The notes under the pieces are model-generated. The model searched no databases. It saw only the letters and a program-made list of their open reading frames with translations, and was not told the origin of the DNA. Shown here one piece after another: positions 51,312 to 58,739 of a stretch of 64,000 nt of DNA (positions are counted from its first letter, which is position 1; every line of letters begins with the position of its first letter). Source of the DNA: Sulfitobacter sp. LCG007. GTDB taxonomy: Bacteria > Pseudomonadota > Alphaproteobacteria > Rhodobacterales > Rhodobacteraceae. Where the stretch lies: the NCBI RefSeq assembly GCF_040801785.1, contig NZ_CP161805.1:3906001-3970000 (forward strand), in the 5' to 3' direction. The position numbers and the translations under genes are program-made.

Positions 51312-52290
51312 CGTCGGTCTGATCCGCCTCGAAGCCGAGCGTCGCGGGGTCGAGATCGTAATGCGCACCGCAGAACTGGCAATCCGCCGTCACCCGGCCC
51401 TCTTCGGTTGTCATCTTCTCGATGTCCTTGGCCGAATAGATCGACAGGCTCTGGCGCACGCGATCTTCCGAGCAGGTACATCCGAAACGCACCGGCTGGG
51501 CATCGAACACGCGCGGCTGCTCTTCGTGAAAGAGACGCAGCAGGAGGTCGTTGGGGGGCAGGTTCGGGCCTACCAGCTCGATCTCCTCCGCCGTATCCAG
51601 CAGAATGTTCACCCGCGACCAGTTCTCGGCTTCATCTTCGTGCAGAAGATCATTGGCCACTAGCGGCGCACCGCTGCCCTCGCCGCGCGCCACGAAGGGC
51701 GAGGCCTTGGGCATGTGCTGAAGCATCACGCCCCCGGCGCGCCAGTGCTCGTCAACGCCGGGTTCGGTCGACTGGCCGAAGCTGAGCGAGAAACGCGTCG
51801 GCAGCTGCTCGGACTGGGCAAAATAGCTCTCGGCGCATTCCGACAGGCTTTCACCGGCAAGCGGGGTGATCCCCTGGTAGGGTGTCATTCCCTTGCCCTG
51901 GTCAATCATGATCGCGAAGTAGCCTTCGCCCAGCTGCTCAAAGGGGGCACCCTCGCCCAGCTTTTCCCGATCATAGCTTGCATAGGCGCGGATACGGGCG
52001 GGCGATCCGTCCTCTTCCGGGCCGTAGTAGTCGGTTGCGATCATCCGCACGGCGCCCTTGGTCTGGACCTGCAGCTGCAACTTCCAGCGCAGCTTGATGG
52101 TCTGACCGATCAGCGCGGTCAGCAACGCCATTTCGGCGACCAGCGCCTCGACCTGAGGGGGATAGTCATGCTGTTTCAGAATGCCGTTCAGCGCGCCGTC
52201 AAGCCGGGCGACCCGCCCGCGGATGTCGCTGGCGTCAAGCTGAAATGGCAGGACCGTGTCATCCCACGCGATCTGTTGTCCGAGAGTCAT
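51304..52290 (-). CDS. hslO: redox-regulated chaperone Hsp33
   Basis: 328 residues. Chaperone activated when oxidation releases its zinc. DDTVLPFQLDASDIRGRVAR at the N-terminus, GAVRMIATDYYGPEEDGSPA mid-protein, LLLRLFHEEQPRVFDAQPVR and the switch cysteines C-x-C (RFGCTCSEDR) and C-x-x-C (TADCQFCGAHY). ATG at 52290; upstream in-frame residues run into the divergent NUDIX gene. First gene of hslO-NUDIX-cca. Confidence 0.95.
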   Translation of the reverse strand: MTLGQQIAWDDTVLPFQLDASDIRGRVARLDGALNGILKQHDYPPQVEALVAEMALLTALIGQTIKLRWKLQLQVQTKGAVRMIATDYYGPEEDGSPARIRAYASYDREKLGEGAPFEQLGEGYFAIMIDQGKGMTPYQGITPLAGESLSECAESYFAQSEQLPTRFSLSFGQSTEPGVDEHWRAGGVMLQHMPKASPFVARGEGSGAPLVANDLLHEDEAENWSRVNILLDTAEEIELVGPNLPPNDLLLRLFHEEQPRVFDAQPVRFGCTCSEDRVRQSLSIYSAKDIEKMTTEEGRVTADCQFCGAHYDLDPATLGFEADQTDGD

Positions 52291-52372
52291 CGGGGTTTCC
52301 TTGGACCGTTCATGTTGGCATACCGCGTCCATATATGGCTCACAAGGCAGATGAAAAGAGGCCCGGCACACC

Positions 52373-52810
52373 ATGATCCCGAGGTTCGGCCATGCGCCAG
52401 ATGCAGGGCGGCGGTACCGGCTTCGGCCCGGCGCCTATGCGATTCTGCCGCTGGGTCGCGACGTTCTGGTGACCGCTCAGGTCGGCGGGGACGTCGACAT
52501 CCAGCTTCCCGGTGGCGGCATCGATCCCGGGGAAACGGCGGTGCGGGCGCTTCACCGCGAGGTTCTCGAGGAGACCGGCTGGCGCATCGCGTCACCGCGT
52601 CGGCTGGGCGCTTTCCGGCGCTTCGTCTTCATGCCGGAATACGATCTCTGGGCCGAAAAGCTTTGTCATGTCTATGTCGCGCGGCCCGTCAGGCAGGTCG
52701 CCGATCCTGTCGAGCCCGACCACCGGACACTTGTCCTGTCTCCTGCGGATGCCGCGCTCATGCTCGGTAACGACGGCGATCGCTTCTACCTTGGCCGCTT
52801 CTTCGGCTGA
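52373..52810 (+). CDS. NUDIX hydrolase
   Basis: 145 residues. NUDIX box GGGIDPGETAVRALHREVLE then ETGW near residues 47-70; preceding strand YAILPLGRDVLVTAQVGGDV. Resembles small NUDIX enzymes of unassigned substrate. ATG at 52373, divergent from hslO with 82 bases between starts. Its last 53 bases overlap the 3' end of the convergent phosphatase gene. Confidence 0.88.
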   Translation: MIPRFGHAPDAGRRYRLRPGAYAILPLGRDVLVTAQVGGDVDIQLPGGGIDPGETAVRALHREVLEETGWRIASPRRLGAFRRFVFMPEYDLWAEKLCHVYVARPVRQVADPVEPDHRTLVLSPADAALMLGNDGDRFYLGRFFG

Positions 52811-54089
52811 CGGGATCGTATTCGAAGAGGATCCCCGAGATATCGTCGGGAAAGCGCATCGAGTCGCAGTATTCCGAAAGCCGCCAAACCAGCGCCTCGA
52901 AGAATGCGGGCCCCGAGACATTCGCAAGCTCGCGGATCAGCGCATCGGCGCGATCGTCGCCCAACTGGGACCCGCTGCGGTCGGGACACTCGGTCACGCC
53001 ATCGGACATGATCAGAAGCCGGTCGCCCGGGGCGAGGTTGAATTCAAATTGCGCGAATTCCGCATCCGGCATGAGGCCGACCGGGAATCCGCCGGTTCCC
53101 TCACGCTCGATATTTCCGTTCGAGCGCTGGATGATCGGATGGGGATGGCCGGCCTGCCCGACGACGACGCGCCCGGTCGCCAGATCGATATGGGCGAGCA
53201 GCATCGTGAAGTAGTGATCGGTCGAGAACTCATTCTCCGACAGTTCGCTCAGCACCATTTCGTTCAGAAGCCTTATGGCCTCGACCGGAGGACGCGGAAT
53301 GCGGCCGCCGGCATGGCACAGTTTCAGCGCGATGTTCTGCTCGGGTGCGCTGTCCGAAAGGTATCCGGCAAGGCGCGCGGTCATCAGCGCCGAGCTCACG
53401 CCATGGCCCGAGACATCGATGGCGAAGAGCCCCAGGTGACCGGGGCCCGCCGAGAAGAAACCGACCAGATCGCCCCCGACATGCCCGCAGGACCGCAGCA
53501 TGAGCGAAACGTTTCCCCCCGCCAATTGACGGTACTTGTCCCGCATCAGTGACTGCTGGAGCTTCTTTGCCTCCAGCAGGTCGCTGTCTATCGATGCGTA
53601 GAGACGCTGCATCTCCGTGAGCGTACTGAGGATGAGCTTGTTCTTTTCCGCAAGTTCCCGCTGGATCCGCAAGATCCGCTGCCCGGCGATCAGCCGGGCG
53701 CGCAGTTCGCTTCCGTCCACCGGCTTCGACAGGAAATCGTCGGCGCCCGCCTCGAGCCCCTGTGCCACATCCTCCTTGCCGCTCTTGGTCGTGAGCAGGA
53801 TGAAGTAGCTGTAATGCTCATTCTTTTTCCTGCGGAACGTCTGGCAGAACTCCAGCCCGGTCATGCCCGGCATGATCCAGTCGCTGAGGATGAGGTCGGG
53901 ACAGGATTGCGCGCAGATCTCGAGCGCTTCCTCTGCCGATGCCGCTTCTGTCACGTCAAATCCCCACCGGGAAATGAGGCCGGCGAGGATGCGTCGCTGC
54001 ATGGCGCTGTCGTCGACGACAAGCACCGAAAGGCGGTCGTTCGGCAGCTCCGAATTGCTGTGGCCGCTCGGGACGGGCTGGACGGACAT
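52758..54089 (-). CDS. receiver-domain PP2C (SpoIIE-type) phosphatase
   Basis: 443 residues. Receiver domain at 21-140 with acidic pair D26/D27 and phosphoacceptor D70 (LILSDWIMPGMTGLEF), Lys in FLSKPVDG. A coiled linker (about 150-185) leads to a PP2C/SpoIIE phosphatase domain with GGDLVGFF, IDVSGHGVSSALM, LIMSDGVTEC and PDDISG, so all metal-binding Asp are present. This layout is that of RsbU/RbaY-type regulators that dephosphorylate an anti-anti-sigma factor; in Rhodobacter capsulatus RbaY affects gene-transfer-agent production. Start ATG at 54089. The last 17 residues lie in the overlap with the NUDIX gene. Confidence 0.88.
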   Translation of the reverse strand: MSVQPVPSGHSNSELPNDRLSVLVVDDSAMQRRILAGLISRWGFDVTEAASAEEALEICAQSCPDLILSDWIMPGMTGLEFCQTFRRKKNEHYSYFILLTTKSGKEDVAQGLEAGADDFLSKPVDGSELRARLIAGQRILRIQRELAEKNKLILSTLTEMQRLYASIDSDLLEAKKLQQSLMRDKYRQLAGGNVSLMLRSCGHVGGDLVGFFSAGPGHLGLFAIDVSGHGVSSALMTARLAGYLSDSAPEQNIALKLCHAGGRIPRPPVEAIRLLNEMVLSELSENEFSTDHYFTMLLAHIDLATGRVVVGQAGHPHPIIQRSNGNIEREGTGGFPVGLMPDAEFAQFEFNLAPGDRLLIMSDGVTECPDRSGSQLGDDRADALIRELANVSGPAFFEALVWRLSEYCDSMRFPDDISGILFEYDPVSRRSGQGRSDRRRYRA

Positions 54090-54238
54090 GAATGTACCAC
54101 TTCGGTTCGTTCGGAAGTGACTTACGGCCCGTGCATTTAACGACGGATGAAAGTTCAAATGTGTTCTATTCCCAATTTATCCGTCACCTCATGTTAACCG
54201 CTGACGGCAATCCTCTGCGCGCTCACGGAGGGAACGGC

Positions 54239-54571
54239 ATGATCGATTGGGAGCAGGTCGAACATCTGCGGCAGGATATCGGCGACGATACCGTGGACGA
54301 GGTGATCGAGCTTTTCTTTCATGAAACCCAGCAGGTAATCGACCGCGTCAAGGCACGGCAGGGTTCTCCGACACTGGGCGACGATCTTCATTTCCTGAAG
54401 GGCAGCGCATTGAACATCGGCTTCAGAAGCTTCGCGGACCTGTGTGCGACCCACGAAAAGGCAGCGCGGGCCGGCGCGCTGAGCTGGGAGGAACTTCAGA
54501 CGGTGTTCGAATGCTATGATTCCTCGCGGGCCGTCTTCATGGATCGGATCGAAGGCCGCGACGCCGGCTAG
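54239..54571 (+). CDS. Hpt domain phosphotransfer protein
   Basis: 110 residues. Four-helix Hpt domain with the phosphorylatable His in [14 protein letters not shown] (H51). No other domain is present. ATG at 54239 has a strong GGAGGGAA site; an earlier in-frame ATG (54191) would add a short tail. Divergent from the receiver-phosphatase gene, 149 bases between starts, which suggests that this Hpt passes phosphate to or from that receiver. Confidence 0.85.
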   Translation: MIDWEQVEHLRQDIGDDTVDEVIELFFHETQQVIDRVKARQGSPTLGDDLHFLKGSALNIGFRSFADLCATHEKAARAGALSWEELQTVFECYDSSRAVFMDRIEGRDAG

Positions 54572-54743
54572 ATCGCCCCGTACGCCCGATGACACGCCAG
54601 GCGCGGCGAAATGCGCTGGTGCCTCAAGACGCGCCCGGGCAGGGGTATCGGCCCCGTCGACGACCCGCCGGGCAGCGCCGGTCCGCCTTGCGAGACCCGC
54701 CAAAACCCGATATCGCACCCGGCGAACCGACGAAGGAAAGACC

Positions 54744-55967
54744 ATGTCCGCGCCGAAGAAAGTTGTGCTCGCCTATTCCGGCGGCCTCGACACCTCGATC
54801 ATCCTCAAGTGGCTTCAGACCGAATACGGTTGCGAGGTCGTGACCTTCACCGCCGATCTCGGTCAGGGTGAAGAGCTTGAACCCGCGCGCAAGAAGGCCG
54901 AGATGCTCGGCATCAAGCCCGAGAACATCTACATCGACGACGTGCGGGAGGAATTCGTGCGGGACTTCGTCTTCCCGATGTTCCGCGCCAATGCGCTTTA
55001 CGAGGGCCAGTACCTGCTTGGCACATCCATCGCCCGCCCCCTGATTTCCAAGCGTCTCGTCGAGATCGCGGCCGAAACCGGCGCGGATGCGGTGGCCCAT
55101 GGCGCGACAGGCAAGGGCAACGACCAGGTGCGCTTCGAACTGGCGGCCTATGCGCTGAACCCCGAGATAAAGGTGATCGCGCCCTGGCGCGAATGGGACC
55201 TCGGCTCGCGCACGAAGCTGCTGGAATTCGCCGAGGAAAACCAGATTCCCATTGCCAAGGACAAGCGGGGCGAAGCGCCCTTTTCGGTCGACGCGAATCT
55301 CCTGCACACCTCCTCCGAAGGCAAGGTGCTGGAGAACCCGGGCGAGGAGGCGCCCGATTACGTCCTGCAGCGGATCACCCGTCCCGAGGATGCGCCGGAC
55401 CAGCCGGAAATGGTCGAGATCACATTCGAAAAGGGTGATGCCGTCGCCATCAACGGGCAGGCGATGAGCCCCGCCTCAATCCTGACCCGGCTCAACGAAT
55501 TGGGCGGCAAACATGGCGTGGGCATTCTGGATCTGGTCGAGAACCGCTTTGTCGGCATGAAGTCGCGCGGGGTCTACGAGACTCCGGGCGGCACGATCCT
55601 GCTGGAAGCGCACCGCGGGATCGAGCAGATCACGCTGGATTCCGGCTCGGGGCATCTCAAGGACTCGATCATGCCGCGCTATGCCGAGTTGATCTACAAC
55701 GGCTTCTGGTTCAGCCCGGAACGCGAGATGCTTCAGGCGCTGATCGACAAGAGCCAGGAACACGTGACAGGCACCGTGCGCGTCAAGCTCTACAAGGGCT
55801 CCGCCCGCACGGTTGCCCGCTGGTCGGACCATTCGCTCTATTCCGAGGCCCATGTGACCTTCGAGGAGGACGCCGGCGCCTACGACCAGAAAGACGCGGC
55901 CGGATTCATCCAGCTCAACGCCCTTCGGCTCAAGCTGCTGGCCGCACGCAACCGCCGCCTTGGCTGA
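54744..55967 (+). CDS. argG: argininosuccinate synthase
   Basis: 407 residues. It joins citrulline and aspartate with ATP in arginine synthesis. ATP PP-motif [20 protein letters not shown] at residues 7-26, [36 protein letters not shown] (citrulline/Asp binding). ATG at 54744 has an AAGGAAAG site; the longer upstream frame is not family-like. The 172-base gap after the Hpt gene shows no clear promoter boxes. A stem-loop lies 8 bases after the stop. Confidence 0.98.
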   Translation: MSAPKKVVLAYSGGLDTSIILKWLQTEYGCEVVTFTADLGQGEELEPARKKAEMLGIKPENIYIDDVREEFVRDFVFPMFRANALYEGQYLLGTSIARPLISKRLVEIAAETGADAVAHGATGKGNDQVRFELAAYALNPEIKVIAPWREWDLGSRTKLLEFAEENQIPIAKDKRGEAPFSVDANLLHTSSEGKVLENPGEEAPDYVLQRITRPEDAPDQPEMVEITFEKGDAVAINGQAMSPASILTRLNELGGKHGVGILDLVENRFVGMKSRGVYETPGGTILLEAHRGIEQITLDSGSGHLKDSIMPRYAELIYNGFWFSPEREMLQALIDKSQEHVTGTVRVKLYKGSARTVARWSDHSLYSEAHVTFEEDAGAYDQKDAAGFIQLNALRLKLLAARNRRLG

Positions 55968-55974
55968 AAAGCTG

Positions 55975-55995
55975 CCCGGCCTCCCGTCGGCCGGG
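55975..55995 (+). terminator. hairpin after argG
   Basis: CCCGGCC (55975-55981) pairs with GGCCGGG (55989-55995), loop of seven, starting 8 bases after the argG stop. No T-run follows. Confidence 0.5.
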
Positions 55996-56104
55996 GACAT
56001 CTGCCCGGCGGCGAGGTCGCGTGCCGAACCGTCTCCGGGCTCCGCGGTCCGGCCGGCAAGACACGCAAGCGCCGGCTGACAGGTTTGGGCAGGTCTGGAA
56101 GTCT

Positions 56105-56803
56105 TCAGGTAAGGCGCCGGTCCCACATGCTGCGGTAATGGGGCATTGCCTGATCAAGCAGGTCTGCATGCTCTCCGGTCAGTTCCGGCAACGCTCCCTC
56201 GGGTCCGGCGAACCGCGTGCTCCTGTGCACGGCACCGTACCAATGCGCGGCCCAGACGCCATCGGCCGCACGCGGCCCGGCGGGCCAGTTGAGCATCGAG
56301 GCGTCGAACGCTATCCCGATCCGGTCGCACAAAAGCCGCAGCATCCGCTCCGGATCGGCGCGGATGTCGGCGCTGTCAACGATCAGCCCGCCCAGTGTCG
56401 CATGAATCCGCGCCTGCTGTTCAAAGCCGATGTCTGTCAGCGTGGGGTGTTCACGCTTTGCCGCGTAGCTGGCGATCACCCGCGCGGGATGGCGGATGAG
56501 ATGGACGTTGACGCAGCCTTCGGCCCAGCCGAGCGGGAAACCGTCGAGCATGTGATGGGCCATGTGTTTCATGTAGAGATGGGGCCTGCCGGCAAGTTCG
56601 GTGGCAAAGCTCTCGGCGACCTGCGCGGGATTGTTTTCATGGACCGCAAGGATCTCGGTACGCATCGGGTGGTCGATCCCGGTCCGGGCAAGGAACGCGC
56701 CGTAGAAGGGTTCGTCCATGACGTGGAAATCGGAGCGTGCGCCGAAGCTGTACATCATCGCGGTCGAAAGGTTGCGTGGCCCCGACCACATCGCAATCCG
56801 CAT
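56105..56803 (-). CDS. sulfotransferase-family protein
   Basis: 232 residues. P-loop-like opening RIAMWSGPRNLSTAMMYSFG (a WSGPRNLST form of the PAPS-binding loop), DEPFYGAFL, then VNVHLIRHPARVIASYAAKR as the 3'-phosphate site. This branch is common in bacteria and is often left as a hypothetical sulfotransferase; enzymatic activity is not established. ATG at 56803. It is convergent with argG and stands alone between argG and msrA. Confidence 0.8.
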   Translation of the reverse strand: MRIAMWSGPRNLSTAMMYSFGARSDFHVMDEPFYGAFLARTGIDHPMRTEILAVHENNPAQVAESFATELAGRPHLYMKHMAHHMLDGFPLGWAEGCVNVHLIRHPARVIASYAAKREHPTLTDIGFEQQARIHATLGGLIVDSADIRADPERMLRLLCDRIGIAFDASMLNWPAGPRAADGVWAAHWYGAVHRSTRFAGPEGALPELTGEHADLLDQAMPHYRSMWDRRLT

Positions 56804-56986
56804 AGCCCGCCCCCGAAGCTTGAAATGGTTTGCCGCCCCGTCGGACGGCATGTTTCAGATAACGCCAGAAATCACGGTGCGGCAAGGCGATGACGGCCCG
56901 ATGGGTCACGGGCGCGTGTCCTCACCCCTCCGTGACTTGAGCCCCGCGTCCTGCCGGGTAGGCTTTCGGGCAAGGAGTTGAATGCA

Positions 56987-57649
56987 ATGTCCAGACACCA
57001 CACGTTCAGAACCGCGGTTCTTGCCGGCGCCATCGCGCTGGGGTTCTTCGCTCAGACGCGCATGTCCCATGCTGACGAGCCCGAGACGCTTGTCGTCGCG
57101 GGCGGTTGCTTCTGGTGCGTCGAGGCTGATTTCGAGAAGGTGAAGGGCGTGCGCGAGGCTGTCTCGGGCTATACCGGCGGTACGCTCGAGAATCCGACCT
57201 ACAAGCAGGTGGGACGCGGCGGCACCGGGCATTACGAAGCCGTCGAAATCACGTTCGACCCCGCTGTCGTCAGCCGGGCGCAGTTGCTGCACATGTTCTT
57301 CCGCTCGGTCGATCCGACCGACGCGGGCGGGCAGTTCTGCGACAGGGGCGACAGCTATCTCACGGCGATCTTCGTGTCGGACCCGGCGGAACGGCAGGCC
57401 GCGCAAAGGGCGAAATCAGACGCGCAGCAGGCACTCGGCAAACAGGTCGTCACCCCGATCCTCGACGCCAGGACTTTCTATCCCGCAGAGGACTATCATC
57501 AGGACTACTACAAGGGCGACAAGCTGATCCTCACGCGCTTCGGGCCGAAACGTCAGGCGAGCGCCTACAAGGCCTATCGCGACACCTGCGGCCGGGATCA
57601 GCGTGTCCGGGAGCTTTGGGGCAGCGCCGCGCCCTTCGCGGGAAGCTAG
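56987..57649 (+). CDS. msrA: peptide-methionine (S)-S-oxide reductase, secreted form
   Basis: 220 residues. It repairs S-methionine sulfoxide. Catalytic [20 protein letters not shown] with Cys 41; [12 protein letters not shown] near 165 and a distal Cys (YRDTCGRD) that can act as recycler. An N-terminal signal-like segment ([20 protein letters not shown] then ADE) suggests export to the periplasm, unlike cytosolic MsrA. ATG at 56987 follows AAGGAG by nine bases; a TTG at 56978 is in frame. Its stop overlaps that of the convergent ribokinase-like gene. Confidence 0.93.
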   Translation: MSRHHTFRTAVLAGAIALGFFAQTRMSHADEPETLVVAGGCFWCVEADFEKVKGVREAVSGYTGGTLENPTYKQVGRGGTGHYEAVEITFDPAVVSRAQLLHMFFRSVDPTDAGGQFCDRGDSYLTAIFVSDPAERQAAQRAKSDAQQALGKQVVTPILDARTFYPAEDYHQDYYKGDKLILTRFGPKRQASAYKAYRDTCGRDQRVRELWGSAAPFAGS

Positions 57650-58524
57650 CGCTCCGGAAACCGGGCCTCGACCTCGGCCAGATCGGGTATGACGTCCGCC
57701 GTGCCCGCGCGCGTCACCATGAGCGCCGCCGCCCGGGTCGCGAGCCCGATGGCCGCTTCCATCTGCAGCCCCCGGTCAAGCCCGGCGACGAGATAGCCGG
57801 TGAAGGTGTCCCCCGCGCCGGTCGTGTCGACGGGGTCCACCTTCAGCGCGTCGAAGCTGCGGCCCTTCCGGTCCTGATCCGATATCCAAAGGCACCCGTC
57901 CCCGCCACGCGTCACGACGATGTCGCGAACCGGCAGATCTGGCAGGTCGGTCCCGGTTTCGCGGGCAAGCTGTTCGGCCTCGACGGCGTTGAGCACCAGC
58001 AGGTCGATCGAGTTCAGCACCGCCCGCACCGACGCCGCGACGAAGGGTGCGGCCGCATAGGCCACGCGCATCCCCTTGCCGCGCGCGATCTCTGCGGCCT
58101 CGGCCTCCATCACCGTCTCGTTCTGGAACAGAAGCGTGTCGCCCGGGGCTGCCTCGGACAGCGCGGAGTCGACCATCTCGCGGGTGATCGCATGGTTCGC
58201 GCCGGGAAAAAGAACGATCGAATTCTCTGCCTGCGGGTCGACATAAATGATGGCGTGGCCTGTCGCGGGTCCGATGCTGGCGACGTGGCGCGTATCGACG
58301 CCGTATCCCTCCAGCCGCTCGACCGCCCAGCTCCCGTCCGCTCCGACGGCGCCCAGATGCACGACCCGTGCCCCGCCTCGCGCCGCGGCGACGGACATGT
58401 TGGCCCCCTTGCCACCAAGACCGCGGGTCAGATCGCGCGCACTCAGGGTCTCTCCCGGCGCGGGCAGGTGCGGGACCCGATAGAAGTAGTCTGCGTTGAT
58501 CGAGCCGAGATTGAAGACCGTCAT
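57646..58524 (-). CDS. PfkB-family sugar kinase, ribokinase-like
   Basis: 292 residues. PfkB fold: [20 protein letters not shown] at the start, [15 protein letters not shown] (substrate loop), and the C-terminal signature [20 protein letters not shown] with the anion-hole GAGD. Closest in pattern to ribokinase, but no ribose transport or regulator genes lie near, so the sugar or nucleoside is uncertain. ATG at 58524 (GTG directly before it). Divergent from mutS across a 215 bp gap. Confidence 0.88.
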   Translation of the reverse strand: MTVFNLGSINADYFYRVPHLPAPGETLSARDLTRGLGGKGANMSVAAARGGARVVHLGAVGADGSWAVERLEGYGVDTRHVASIGPATGHAIIYVDPQAENSIVLFPGANHAITREMVDSALSEAAPGDTLLFQNETVMEAEAAEIARGKGMRVAYAAAPFVAASVRAVLNSIDLLVLNAVEAEQLARETGTDLPDLPVRDIVVTRGGDGCLWISDQDRKGRSFDALKVDPVDTTGAGDTFTGYLVAGLDRGLQMEAAIGLATRAAALMVTRAGTADVIPDLAEVEARFPER

Positions 58525-58564
58525 CACCCTGTCCTGCCGGCGCCGAAAAGCGCCATGTCGAGAA

Positions 58565-58610
58565 GCGGGGCTTGCGCGCCCCGCCTGATACCGTCAACCG
58601 ATATCTCGGT
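58565..58610. promoter_or_regulatory. hairpin and inverted repeat in the kinase/mutS gap
   Basis: GCGGGGC-TTGCGC-GCCCCGC (58565-58584) is followed by ACCGA-TATC-TCGGT (58597-58610). The gap must hold divergent promoters; the second repeat could be an operator. No clear -10/-35 pair was recognised. Confidence 0.35.
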
Positions 58611-58739
58611 CAGAACGGCATCCGGCGCAAGACCAGGGTGCCCCCGCCGGGCCGGTTCGCGCCGGTCGTAGGGTGCGATTTGGCGCTTTTACCGCCCCGC
58701 GCGGATTTGTAAGGTCCGCCGAAACCGTGGGGGGCCCGG

